From contig JAKVOB010000001.1 of assembly GCA_022483015.1 (NCBI GenBank), positions 806,001 through 870,000 of the forward strand: DNA of 64,000 nt, written 5' to 3'. This stretch comes from Atopobiaceae bacterium. GTDB lineage: Bacteria; Actinomycetota; Coriobacteriia; Coriobacteriales; Atopobiaceae. Below are positions 43,279 through 51,892 of this stretch, piece by piece. The number at the start of each line of letters is the position of its first letter. The stretch's first letter is position 1. Under the pieces are notes generated by a model, which searched no databases, was not told the origin of the DNA, and saw only the letters and a program-made list of their open reading frames with translations. A program made the translations under genes and the position numbers.

Positions 43279-44373
43279 CTAGATCGATTCCATCTCCGAG
43301 AGGGTGTTGTAGTACCAGGCCTGCCAGTTGGGCGGGCAGTACTTCTGGGCGGCGCTCGGGGTGATCGTGTAGCCATATCCGGCGGCCAGGCCTGACACGT
43401 GGGCACGAATCGCATCGTCCCAGGTGCCCCAGCTCGAGTTGCCCCAGCCCCAGGCGTTGTGCGACTTGAAGCAGTAGAGGCCCTTCGAGCTCTCGGTGTT
43501 CGAGATCGCGGGACTCCAACGTGGGTCGACGCCGTAGTCCCAGGCGGCCTCGGCAAAGGTGCCGCCATGGCCTGCCATGGGAGACCCTGCCAGGTAGTTG
43601 TTGATGCGTCCGGTCCACTCGGACACGAAGGATGCCTTGTCGGATCCCATGTCGACCGTGCTCGCCGAGGACGAGTCGGTGCCGTTCGTGCTGGTGGTGA
43701 GCGTGGTGCCGCTCCCGTCCGCGGTCGTGGCCGACGCCTGCGCCGCGGCCTGGGCGGCAGCCTGTGCCGCGGCGGCCTCTGCGGCGGCCTTCTCCTCGGC
43801 CTTGCGCTGGGCCTCCTCGCGCGCCGACCGTGCGTCCTGGAGCGCCTGCTGTGCCGTCGCCGCCTCGGAGTCTGCCTCGGCCTTCGCGGTGTCGAGCTCA
43901 GTCTGGGCGGTGTTGAGCTCGGTCTCCATGTCGTTCAGGGTCTCGAGCTCGTTGAGGTTGCGGGTCTGGATGACGTCAAGGTACTGCACTGTGGTGAGGA
44001 GGTCGTTGAAGTCCTCCGCGTTGAGGAGCATGTCCACGAGGCCGGTGCCCTGCTGCTGGTACTTGTAGAGCATGCGGATGGCACTGGAGGCCTTCTCACG
44101 CTGGGCTGGGAGCTTGGCCTCGACCTCGTCGATCCTCGCCTGGTTCTCGTCGGCCTTCTGCTGGGCCTCCTGCTGCTTGGATGCGGCCGTCTCGTAGGCG
44201 GTGTTAGTGTCCTCCACGCGCTGCTGGAGCTCCTCGAGGGAGGGGTCTGCCGCCGTCTGGTCCTCGTCGGCCAAGGCGCGCATGGGGAGTGCGAACGTAC
44301 CGCAGACGATGGCAAGCAGGAGGGCGACGGCGGGGCGTGTCCAAGGCATGCTCGCATTGTGGGAGGGCGACAT
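43279..44373 (-). CDS. Secreted coiled-coil cell-wall protein with lysozyme-like C-terminus
   Basis: A 364-residue exported protein. Signal peptide: PAVALLLAIVCGTFALPMRALADED (residues about 14-38; cut probable after ALA). A long coiled coil (about 45-220; heptads such as KQQEAQQKADENQARIDEVE and ARSAREEAQRKAEEKAAAEA) resembles the PcsB/CwlO N-terminus. An Ala/Thr/Ser linker leads to a C-terminal domain with AGHGGTFAEAAWDYGVDPRWSPAISNTESSKG, the active-site pattern of glucosaminidase or transglycosylase folds, with Glu in NTESSKG. ATG 44373 has AGGAG upstream. It probably cuts or remodels peptidoglycan, with the coil keeping it inactive until needed. Confidence 0.8.
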   Translation of the reverse strand: MSPSHNASMPWTRPAVALLLAIVCGTFALPMRALADEDQTAADPSLEELQQRVEDTNTAYETAASKQQEAQQKADENQARIDEVEAKLPAQREKASSAIRMLYKYQQQGTGLVDMLLNAEDFNDLLTTVQYLDVIQTRNLNELETLNDMETELNTAQTELDTAKAEADSEAATAQQALQDARSAREEAQRKAEEKAAAEAAAAQAAAQAAAQASATTADGSGTTLTTSTNGTDSSSASTVDMGSDKASFVSEWTGRINNYLAGSPMAGHGGTFAEAAWDYGVDPRWSPAISNTESSKGLYCFKSHNAWGWGNSSWGTWDDAIRAHVSGLAAGYGYTITPSAAQKYCPPNWQAWYYNTLSEMESI

Positions 44374-44562
44374 GGTGCTCCTCATCTGGGGCGTGCGTTC
44401 ATGCCGTTCCGGCCGACGTCCGACCAGAGCGACAGGCTCCATCGGTGGTTGCATACCATATGAGTCTAGCTTTCAGGCTAGTCACAGGCCAAGGGTCGGT
44501 CCCATCACCGCAAAACCTGCAGAGGACCTCATGGGGGAGCGCCGTCCGGAGTTCCGAGCCGG

Positions 44563-45423
44563 CTAGTCGCGTGCGGGCTGTACGCCCATCCCCACGACGC
44601 GGGGGCCGGTGTGGACCATGAGGGCAGGCGAGAAGCTCGACCTGATGATGCGGGTCATGTTGGGGATGCGCTCCTTTGCCTTGGCCTCGAGCAGGTCGAA
44701 GTCGTCCTCTGCCTCGCTGCAGCAGATGGCGATGACCGTCTTGGGGAACTTGGCGGCACAGCCGGCGATGAGGCCGACCATGGAGTCCATGGCCTTCTCC
44801 CAGCCGCGGGCCTTCTTGCAGGGGACGTAGCGCCCCTCGGGGTTGCAGGTGATGATCGGCTTGATGTTCAGGACCGAGCCCATACGGTAGGTCGGCTCAG
44901 AGATGCGGCCGCCCTTGCGGAGGTGCTCGAGCTCGCGGCAGCAGAAGAAGACATCGGTCTGCTCGGCGAGAGGAACGAGCCTGCCCTCGAGCTCCTCGAA
45001 GGGAATGCCCTCCTCGACCATCTCGGTCGCAGCCATGACGACCATGCCGGCCGCCACGCCGATGCTCTTGGAGTCGATGATGAGCACGGGGAAGTCCTCG
45101 AGCTGGCTCGCGACCAGGTGGACCGTCTGGTTGGTGGCCGAGAGGCCCGAGCTCAGCGAGACGAAGACGGCACGCTCGTAGCCGGCGGAACGGGCGTCCT
45201 CGAAGCAGGTGCGAATCTCCTCGGGGGTCGGAAGGCTCGTCGTGGGCGTCTCCTGCGCGAAGCGCCTGACGACCTCCGCAGACGTGATGTCGACGCCGGC
45301 GCGGTAGGAGCCGTCCGTGTAGTTGATGGTGAGGGGGACCACGCGCACGTCATGCTCGGCGCAGAACTCGGCAGGGGTGTCCGTGCCCGAATCCGTAACG
45401 ATCGCGATGTGCTGGTCGTTCAT
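44563..45423 (-). CDS. DegV family fatty-acid-binding protein
   Basis: A 286-residue DegV protein. It opens IAIVTDSGTDTPAE (the Ser/Thr pair near the carboxylate), with TTSLPTPEEI, VFVSLSSGLSATNQTV and FFCCRELEHLRKGGRIS as in the family. DegV (FakB) proteins hold a fatty acid for phosphorylation by FakA; no fakA is seen here. GAGGAG precedes ATG 45423. Confidence 0.9.
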   Translation of the reverse strand: MNDQHIAIVTDSGTDTPAEFCAEHDVRVVPLTINYTDGSYRAGVDITSAEVVRRFAQETPTTSLPTPEEIRTCFEDARSAGYERAVFVSLSSGLSATNQTVHLVASQLEDFPVLIIDSKSIGVAAGMVVMAATEMVEEGIPFEELEGRLVPLAEQTDVFFCCRELEHLRKGGRISEPTYRMGSVLNIKPIITCNPEGRYVPCKKARGWEKAMDSMVGLIAGCAAKFPKTVIAICCSEAEDDFDLLEAKAKERIPNMTRIIRSSFSPALMVHTGPRVVGMGVQPARD

Positions 45424-45698
45424 GTGTGGCTCCTCGAGTTGGCAATCATGGGGGATGGTCTGATACGTGCAGACATACACTAGCGCAAACCATAGCACGC
45501 GCGATGTGGGCCGCGCCCCAGATTCGCCTGTCATGGCCCGGATGTGTGCACGCGTCTGTGTGGAGCGGATGCTACCGGGCCCGGACGGCACCGTGCGATC
45601 GGAAGGGCAAGGTACAATTCAGCCTGTTGTACGTCTACAAGCTCACTCTGCCGCGACCGGTCCGGTGCCCTGGGACCGACGCGGCGGGAAGGAATGCG

Positions 45699-47141
45699 AT
45701 GCCCCAGAAGACCGAGCAGCAAACGACGAGGTCAACGGTCTCACCGATCATATCGGTGCCCACGGTCGCCCGTCGCGTGGCCCGACGTCCTGCCTGGCAG
45801 AGGCTCACCTCCAACGGGACGGTCGCGGCTGCCGTCATGGTCTTCGCGGCGATACTGGCCATCATCGTGGCCAACTCCTCCGCCTACGAGGTGGTCCATG
45901 AGGCCCTTTCGACACCGCTGACCCTAGGGGTGGGAGACCTCGTGGGGAGCATGACCTTCGAGGAGTTCGTGAACGACTTCCTCATGGCCATCTTCTTCCT
46001 GCTCGTAGGCATCGAACTCAAGTACGAGATGACGGTGGGACAGCTCAGGCGCCCCCGCCAGGCGGCCCTGCCGATGCTCGCCGCCGTGGGTGGCGTCGTG
46101 GTCCCGTCGCTCATATACGTGCTCGTGAACCAGGGTGGGGCCACGCACGGCTGGGCCGTCCCCATGGCCACCGACATCGCCTTCGCCCTCGGCGTCATGA
46201 GCCTCCTCGGTGACCGCGTGGCGCCTGCGACCAAGGTGTTCTTCTCGACCCTCGCCATCGCCGACGACATCCTCGCCATCGTGGTCATCGCCGTGTTCTA
46301 CGGCGAGACGCCCAACATCGCGTGGCTCGCGGCCTCCCTCGGCGTGGTCGTGGTGCTGGCACTGCTCAACAAGGCACACGTCTATCAGGCCCGTGCCTAC
46401 CTTGCGGTCGGCCTCGTGCTGTGGTTCTGCATGTTCAACTCGGGGATCCATGCCACCCTTGCCGGTGTGGTGCTGGCGCTGTTCCTGCCGGCTCGTTCCG
46501 ACATCAAGCTCGGGAGCCTCAAGGGCTGGCTCGGCGAGCGGGCGCGCAGCCTCGACGACGAGTACGACGAGGACACCCACGTGCTGGGCCAGCACCGCTT
46601 CACGCAGGAGGCCGAGAGCGTGGAGCGTGTCATGCACCACGTGACGCCGCCCCTCCAGCGCGTGGAGAACATGATCTCGGTCCCGGTGAACTTCCTCATC
46701 CTGCCGCTCTTCGCCTTCGTGAACGCACAGGTGCGCCTGGTGGGCGTCGACCTCGGGGCGCTCGTGGCCGACCCGGTGGGGCAGGGGGTCTTCCTTGGCG
46801 CCTTCCTGGGCAAGCCCATCGGCATCATCTCGGTGACCTGGGTCCTGGTGAAGGTCGGCTTCGCCAAGCTCCCCAAGGGGGTCAACTGGCTGCAGGTCAT
46901 AGGCATGGGCATCATGGGCGGGCTCGGCTTCACGATGTCGATTCTCATCGCGGGCCTCGCCTTCACCGATCCCTCCGAGGTCCTCGTGGCCAAGTGCGCC
47001 ATCCTTGCGGGGTCGGTGGCCTCGGGTGTGGTCGGCTGCCTGTTCATCACCGTCGCAGAGGACCTGTCCGACAAGCGCTCGGGCACGGTGCGGCGCCATA
47101 AGAGCAAGCGTGCCCTGCGTCGCGAGAACCGGGCGCGCTAG
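45699..47141 (+). CDS. nhaA: Na+/H+ antiporter NhaA
   Basis: A 480-residue NhaA antiporter with twelve helices. The ion site pair is Asp189-Asp190 (TLAIADDILAIVV), matching Asp163-Asp164 of E. coli, and Asp159 in MATDIAFALG matches Asp133. The N-terminal tail is 40 residues, longer than usual, and an acidic, His-bearing loop (SLDDEYDEDTHVLGQHRFTQ) is inserted between helices 8 and 9. ATG 45699 has GGAAGGA. It exports Na+ in exchange for protons and is pH-controlled. Confidence 0.94.
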   Translation: MPQKTEQQTTRSTVSPIISVPTVARRVARRPAWQRLTSNGTVAAAVMVFAAILAIIVANSSAYEVVHEALSTPLTLGVGDLVGSMTFEEFVNDFLMAIFFLLVGIELKYEMTVGQLRRPRQAALPMLAAVGGVVVPSLIYVLVNQGGATHGWAVPMATDIAFALGVMSLLGDRVAPATKVFFSTLAIADDILAIVVIAVFYGETPNIAWLAASLGVVVVLALLNKAHVYQARAYLAVGLVLWFCMFNSGIHATLAGVVLALFLPARSDIKLGSLKGWLGERARSLDDEYDEDTHVLGQHRFTQEAESVERVMHHVTPPLQRVENMISVPVNFLILPLFAFVNAQVRLVGVDLGALVADPVGQGVFLGAFLGKPIGIISVTWVLVKVGFAKLPKGVNWLQVIGMGIMGGLGFTMSILIAGLAFTDPSEVLVAKCAILAGSVASGVVGCLFITVAEDLSDKRSGTVRRHKSKRALRRENRAR

Positions 47142-47446
47142 CTCACCGTGCCGTAGGTCTGGCCCCATCCATGGGCCGTGAGCGCCGAGTTGAGCTGGTC
47201 GCACATCCGGCCGCGCGTGTAGCGTCCAGGCGGGAGCAGCTCCACGATCTGCAGGAGGTCCTCGTCGAGGTCGTTCGCCTCGGCGAGAAGCACCAGGTCG
47301 AGCCGGTCCGCCTGGGCACCTCGTTCGAAGAGGGCATCGACGACGTGCTGGAGCTCTCCGTAGGCCTCTGCCTTCGTGTTGATGGGGCCACGCTTGGGCT
47401 TCTCGCCCTCGTCCGGTGTTGCATGTGCTCTGTCGGCATGTGACAT
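47138..47446 (-). CDS. Small conserved protein (DUF2795-like)
   Basis: A 102-residue soluble protein. The core NDLDEDLLQIVELLPPGRYTRGRMCDQLNSAL recalls DUF2795, a short helical family without a known role; the assignment is tentative. AAGGA lies before the ATG. Its 3' end overlaps that of nhaA by 4 bases, a convergent pair. Confidence 0.65.
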   Translation of the reverse strand: MSHADRAHATPDEGEKPKRGPINTKAEAYGELQHVVDALFERGAQADRLDLVLLAEANDLDEDLLQIVELLPPGRYTRGRMCDQLNSALTAHGWGQTYGTVS

Positions 47447-47556
47447 GTGGCGTCCTTGCGGGTCGGGTTTCGTCTCGGCCCATGGTAGCAGGCTGGCTCA
47501 CGATTGCGTCTATACTCCTCCTCATGGTGGTACGGACTGGGACGCAAGGGGGAGAC

Positions 47557-48843
47557 ATGCCAGACGCATACGAGGGACTCGACACGGACGCGCTACGTCA
47601 TGAGGTGGCCACGCTCGAGGAAGAGGCGAACCGCCTCCGTGGCCTCGACCTCTCGCTCGACATGGCCCGCGGCAAGCCCAGTCCCGAGCAGGTGGCCCTC
47701 TCGAAGCCCATGCTCGACTGCCTCGGCTCCTCGAGCGAGCTCGTGGACGAGGGGGTCGACGCCGGCAACTATGGGACGCCTGACGGGCTCCCTGCCGCGC
47801 GACGCCTCATGGCCGAGATCCTCGGCGTCGATGCCGCGAACGTCTCGGTGACCGGGTCGTCGAGCCTCTCCATCATGTATGACGTCGTCTGCCACGCCTG
47901 GGTCCACGGCGTTCAGGGGGAACGTCCCTGGAGCGAGCAGGGGTCGGTGCGCTTCCTGTGCCCGAGCCCCGGGTATGACCGCCATTTCTCGGTGACGGCG
48001 AGCTTCGGCATCGAGAACGTGCCGGTGGCGATGGGCTCGGACGGCCCTGACATGGACGAGGTCTGCCGTCTGGTCGAGGGCGACCCCTCCGTCAAGGGCA
48101 TCTGGTGCGTCCCCAAGTACGAGAACCCCACGGGCATCACCTATTCCGACGAGGTCGTGCGTCGGTTCGCCTCGCTCAGGCCTGCCGCCCCCGACTTCCG
48201 CATCTTCTGGGACAACGCCTATGTGGTCCACGACCTCGAGCAGCCGGGCGACGAGCTCCTCGAGCTCTTCTCGGCCATCGCCGCGGCCGGGACCTCGGAC
48301 CTGGCCTATGAGTTCGCCTCGACCTCTAAGGTGACCTTCCCTGGGTCGGGCATCGCATGCGTGGCGGCGAGCGCCGCCGACATGGCCGACCTCCGGGCGT
48401 CCTTCTCCATCCAGCGCGTGTGCCCTGACAAGCTGGACCAGCTCATGCATGTGCGCTACCTGCCCGATGCCGATGCCGTGCGCGCACACATGGCCGAGCA
48501 GGCCGCCATCCTGCGTCCCCGCTTCGACCTCGTCGAGCGCAAGCTCACCGAGGGCCTGGGCAGCCTGGGTTGCGCCAGCTGGACGCATCCGCGCGGCGGC
48601 TACTTCGTCTCCTTCGAGGGACCCGAGGGCTCGGCGAAGGCCATCGTGGCCCTCATGGCCGAGCTCGGTGTGAAACTCACCGGGGCCGGTGCCACCTGGC
48701 CCTATGGGAAGGACCCGCACGACTCCAACATCCGTATCGCCCCCACCTATCCGTCGACCGCCGACCTCTCGCAGGCGCTCGACGTCCTCGTGGTGGCCGT
48801 CAAGCTCGTCTCGGCTCGCCTCGCCCTCGCTGCCAGGGGGTAG
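47557..48843 (+). CDS. PLP-dependent aminotransferase (Asp_aminotransf/PF12897 type)
   Basis: A 428-residue aminotransferase. RGKPSPEQVALSKPMLD and GNYGTPDGLPAARRLMAE (70-100) are typical of the group, KYENPTGITYS carries the conserved Asn-Pro-Thr-Gly, DNAYVVHDLE the Asp/Tyr pair that holds the pyridoxal ring, and FASTSKVTFPGSGI the Schiff-base lysine. Near the end, DSNIRIAPTYPS has the carboxylate-binding Arg. The group transfers amino groups between amino acids and 2-oxo acids, in a clade of its own distinct from AspC. ATG 47557 has GGGGGAG upstream. Confidence 0.87.
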   Translation: MPDAYEGLDTDALRHEVATLEEEANRLRGLDLSLDMARGKPSPEQVALSKPMLDCLGSSSELVDEGVDAGNYGTPDGLPAARRLMAEILGVDAANVSVTGSSSLSIMYDVVCHAWVHGVQGERPWSEQGSVRFLCPSPGYDRHFSVTASFGIENVPVAMGSDGPDMDEVCRLVEGDPSVKGIWCVPKYENPTGITYSDEVVRRFASLRPAAPDFRIFWDNAYVVHDLEQPGDELLELFSAIAAAGTSDLAYEFASTSKVTFPGSGIACVAASAADMADLRASFSIQRVCPDKLDQLMHVRYLPDADAVRAHMAEQAAILRPRFDLVERKLTEGLGSLGCASWTHPRGGYFVSFEGPEGSAKAIVALMAELGVKLTGAGATWPYGKDPHDSNIRIAPTYPSTADLSQALDVLVVAVKLVSARLALAARG

Positions 48844-48884
48844 GTTCCGGCGCCTCTGCCTCCGTCGTAGCGGCACCCGGACGG

Positions 48885-48912
48885 TTCCGGCTGGGCGTTC
48901 TCTATGTAGAAT
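48885..48912 (+). promoter_or_regulatory. Probable promoter of the TPR protein gene
   Basis: TTCCGG (48885-48890), a 16-bp spacer and TAGAAT (48907-48912), about 110 bases before the start at 49025. Confidence 0.35.
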
Positions 48913-49024
48913 GGGTACCATTGTTGGGACGCGACGTCGGTCTGGTCTAGTCTCAGACCGTCTCCCCACCGTCGGGAGGGTCCAAGGCCCACCCGGTACC
49001 GGCTCAAGGAAAGGTTCTCGGTCG

Positions 49025-49948
49025 ATGTCATCGAAGTCCAAGAAGGCTAACAAGGGTCACAAGACCAACAAGCAGGCCACCCAGTCGAGGGCCAAGGCTG
49101 CCGAGGCCGCGCGCAAGGCCGACGAGGCCAAGTCCAAGAAGGACCGCAAGAAGCACCTCATCGAGATCCTCGTGGTGGTCTTCGCCGTCATCATGGTCAT
49201 GTCCATGATGCTGCCGTCCCTCTCGCAGATCTTCACGAGCTCGTCGAGCTCGAGCAGCGCGACCACGGCCGAGACCTCCGCTACCACCGATGCCACCACG
49301 GACTCCGACACCGCGGCCACCACGGAGGCCACCACCGCCTCGGTCTCCTATGTCGACAGCGAGTACTCGTCCACCGTCTCGACCCTGGAGTCCAAGCTCG
49401 ACGGCGACCCCAACAACCTCGCGACGCTCATCAACGTGGCCAACGACTACTTCGCCTGGGGCTACAACGCCCTGTCCTATGCCACGACCGATGACGAGAA
49501 GACCCACGTGAACGACCTGTTCACCAAGGCCGAGGGGTACTACGACCGTTACCTCGCCCTGAACGACTCGGGCTCGGCCCATGTGGACCGTGCCCTGTGC
49601 CAGTACTACTCGGGTGATACCGACGGCGCCATCTCGGCGCTGGAGTCCTACACCCAGCAGGACCCGACCTTCGCGAGTGCCTGGGCCAACCTCGGCATGA
49701 TCTACTATGCAGACAATCGCACGGACGATGCCAAGGCAGCCTTCCAGAAGGGCATCGACAACGACCCCGACGACAAGTACGGCGTGAAGACCTATGCGGA
49801 GCAGTACCTGTCCTACATCTCGTCCGCCGAGACGGCGTCCACGTCGAGCAGCACAGGCACCTCGTCCGATGCGACCACGAGCGGCTCGAGCTCCTATGGC
49901 ACGAGCCTCTCGGACGCCCTTGCCAGCGCATCTGGAACCACGCTCTAG
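49025..49948 (+). CDS. Membrane-anchored TPR protein
   Basis: A 307-residue protein. A Lys-rich N-terminus (1-43) precedes one transmembrane helix (44-64: LIEILVVVFAVIMVMSMML), then a Ser/Thr/Ala-rich linker and tetratricopeptide repeats from about 120 to 260, such as ATLINVANDYFAWGYNAL, AHVDRALCQYYSGDTDGAI and SAWANLGMIYYADNRTDDAKAAF. The tail is Ser/Thr-rich. The topology puts the TPR part outside. It is a scaffold for partner binding, partner unknown. It heads a cluster with a STAS gene and the Tat genes. Confidence 0.8.
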   Translation: MSSKSKKANKGHKTNKQATQSRAKAAEAARKADEAKSKKDRKKHLIEILVVVFAVIMVMSMMLPSLSQIFTSSSSSSSATTAETSATTDATTDSDTAATTEATTASVSYVDSEYSSTVSTLESKLDGDPNNLATLINVANDYFAWGYNALSYATTDDEKTHVNDLFTKAEGYYDRYLALNDSGSAHVDRALCQYYSGDTDGAISALESYTQQDPTFASAWANLGMIYYADNRTDDAKAAFQKGIDNDPDDKYGVKTYAEQYLSYISSAETASTSSSTGTSSDATTSGSSSYGTSLSDALASASGTTL

Positions 49949-49965
49949 GTCAAGAGAGGAACACC

Positions 49966-50280
49966 ATGGACCTTTCCATAGCACCCACCACCACAGGCAG
50001 CGTGACGCGACTCGCCGTCACCGGTGAGGTGGACGTCTCCAATGCCTCCATCCTGCGCGACGCGCTCGACAAGGCGCTGGGCAAGGACATGCGCCTCGAG
50101 GTCGACATGTCCGATGTGCCCTACATCGACTCCACCGGTATCGGCGTGCTCGTGGGGACGGCCCATCGCGCCACCGAGCTCGGTGGCAGCCTCGCCGTCA
50201 TGCATCCGCAGGCGAACGTGAGCCGAGTGCTCGGGCTCCTGGGTGTGGCTGACGACCTCAACGTCATAGAGGGAGACTAG
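49966..50280 (+). CDS. STAS-domain anti-sigma factor antagonist
   Basis: A 104-residue SpoIIAA/RsbV-like protein. The phosphorylation site is Ser56 in VPYIDSTGIGVLVG, and TGEVDVSNASILRDAL is the family start. Such proteins free a sigma factor by binding its anti-sigma kinase. No kinase or sigma gene lies in the window, so the partner is elsewhere. It lies 17 bases after the TPR gene and 1 base before the TatA/B gene. Confidence 0.88.
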   Translation: MDLSIAPTTTGSVTRLAVTGEVDVSNASILRDALDKALGKDMRLEVDMSDVPYIDSTGIGVLVGTAHRATELGGSLAVMHPQANVSRVLGLLGVADDLNVIEGD

Positions 50281-50281
50281 C

Positions 50282-50980
50282 GTGTTCGGCATCGGAGAGA
50301 CCGAGCTCGCCCTCATCCTGGTCTTTGCGTTCCTGCTCTTCGGTCCGGACAAGCTCCCGGCCATGGGACGCACGATCGGGCGGATGCTGCGTCAGTTCAG
50401 GACCGCGCAGGAGGGCTTCACCAAGGTCGTCCAGACCGAGGTCATCGACCCCATGAACTCCGCCTCGAACGACCCCGACAGCAAGGTCGCCAAGGTCGTC
50501 GGCGGCGATGACGACGACGCCCCCGCGCCGCGGGACCATCCGTCGGAGACGTTCGCCGAGCGGCGTGCCCGCCTCGAGGCCGAGCGTGGCGACAAGGCCA
50601 CCAAGGCCGATGAGCCCGTGAGCCCAGACGATGCCGCAGACACGACTTCCGCGTCGGCTGTCGCGGCAGATGTCGACGATGCCGATGCCATGACCGACGA
50701 CCAGACCACCGCGGCCAAGGAGGCAGCGGAGGCCGAGGAGAGGGCCAAGGCAGAGGCCGAGGAGGCCGAGAGGGCCGCTGACGAGCGTCGTCGAAGCGCG
50801 GCCGCCCTCTATGGCCTCGATGACGTCCCCGAGCCCGCCCCTGCGTCCGACCCCGACGTCGATGCCGCGGACGATGCGCCCGCGACGCCTGCAGACGATG
50901 CCGATTCTGACGCGGACGTCGGTTCCGCCGCAGATGCGGCTCCCACAACCGACCCTGGGAAGGAGGACGAGGACGCGTAA
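50282..50980 (+). CDS. TatA/TatB-type Sec-independent translocase subunit
   Basis: A 232-residue protein. The N-terminal helix and hinge MFGIGETELALILVFAFLLFGPDKLP, with the family's FGP turn, is followed by an amphipathic helix (MGRTIGRMLRQFRTAQEGF). The rest is a long acidic Asp/Ala-rich tail with no counterpart in short TatA proteins. A single A/B protein before tatC could serve both TatA and TatB roles. GTG start at 50282 with GAGGGAG upstream. Confidence 0.87.
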   Translation: MFGIGETELALILVFAFLLFGPDKLPAMGRTIGRMLRQFRTAQEGFTKVVQTEVIDPMNSASNDPDSKVAKVVGGDDDDAPAPRDHPSETFAERRARLEAERGDKATKADEPVSPDDAADTTSASAVAADVDDADAMTDDQTTAAKEAAEAEERAKAEAEEAERAADERRRSAAALYGLDDVPEPAPASDPDVDAADDAPATPADDADSDADVGSAADAAPTTDPGKEDEDA

Positions 50981-50986
50981 GGCCGC

Positions 50987-51847
50987 ATGGCCTCCCGTCC
51001 CCACACCACCATGCCCATCGGACCAGCTCGTATGCCCCTGCTCGACCACCTCGGTGAGCTCCGCCGGCGTCTCACCATCGTCGTCGTCGCGCTCCTCGTG
51101 GCCGCCGTCATCATCTACATGGCCACGCCCGCGCTCATCGAGGTCCTCATGGACCCCATTCGCCAGTTCCTGCCCGATGACGGCCAACTCACGGTGCTCT
51201 CGGCCCTCGGCGGCTTCACCATCCGCTTCAAGGTCGCCATCTTCTTCGGCATGATCGTCTGCTCGCCGATCATCATCTGGGAGGTCATGGCCTTCTTCCT
51301 CCCGGCCTTCACCGAGAGCGAGCGCAAGTGGGTCGTGCCGACCGTCGCCGCGATGGTGGCCCTCTTCTTCCTTGGCATGATCTTCTGCTACTTCGTGATC
51401 CTGCAGGCCGCCTTCGGCTGGATGATCGGGGAGTCCGCGGCCTTCGCCACGGTCACCCCCAACGCCGAGGACTACCTCAGCATCATGATGATGCTCGAGA
51501 TTGGCTTCGGATTGGCCTTCCAGCTGCCGCTTGTGGTCTTCTACCTGGCCATCTTCCACATCGTGCCCTATCGCGACCTCCGTGGTAACTGGCGCTACAT
51601 CTACGTGGGGCTGCTGGTCCTCTCGGCCGTCGTCACGCCCGATGCCAGCCCGGTCACCATGTTCTTCATGTTCGCCGCCCTCATCTCCCTCTACGAGATA
51701 TCCCTGGCCGTCGCCCGTTCCGTCATCGTGGGACGTGACGGCAAGGAGGCCCTCAAGTGGACCCGCGACGACTATGACCAGCACGAGATGGAGAAGGACG
51801 ACGTGGACGATGACGACCCCACCGGTCTCTCGACCACCAAGAACTGA
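50987..51847 (+). CDS. tatC: Twin-arginine translocase TatC
   Basis: A 286-residue TatC with six helices. The conserved start MPLLDHLGELRRRL has the Glu/Leu/Arg cluster that meets the twin-arginine signal, and the loop FFLPAFTESERKWV follows the second helix. LEIGFGLAFQLPLVVF is typical. An acidic C-terminal tail (DDVDDDDPTG) extends past the usual end. It forms the receptor for folded proteins sent out by Tat, with the subunit just upstream. Confidence 0.95.
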   Translation: MASRPHTTMPIGPARMPLLDHLGELRRRLTIVVVALLVAAVIIYMATPALIEVLMDPIRQFLPDDGQLTVLSALGGFTIRFKVAIFFGMIVCSPIIIWEVMAFFLPAFTESERKWVVPTVAAMVALFFLGMIFCYFVILQAAFGWMIGESAAFATVTPNAEDYLSIMMMLEIGFGLAFQLPLVVFYLAIFHIVPYRDLRGNWRYIYVGLLVLSAVVTPDASPVTMFFMFAALISLYEISLAVARSVIVGRDGKEALKWTRDDYDQHEMEKDDVDDDDPTGLSTTKN

Positions 51848-51892
51848 CCCAGGCGCCGGTCATAGGCCCGCGCCAGATGTGAGGAGTACCTC

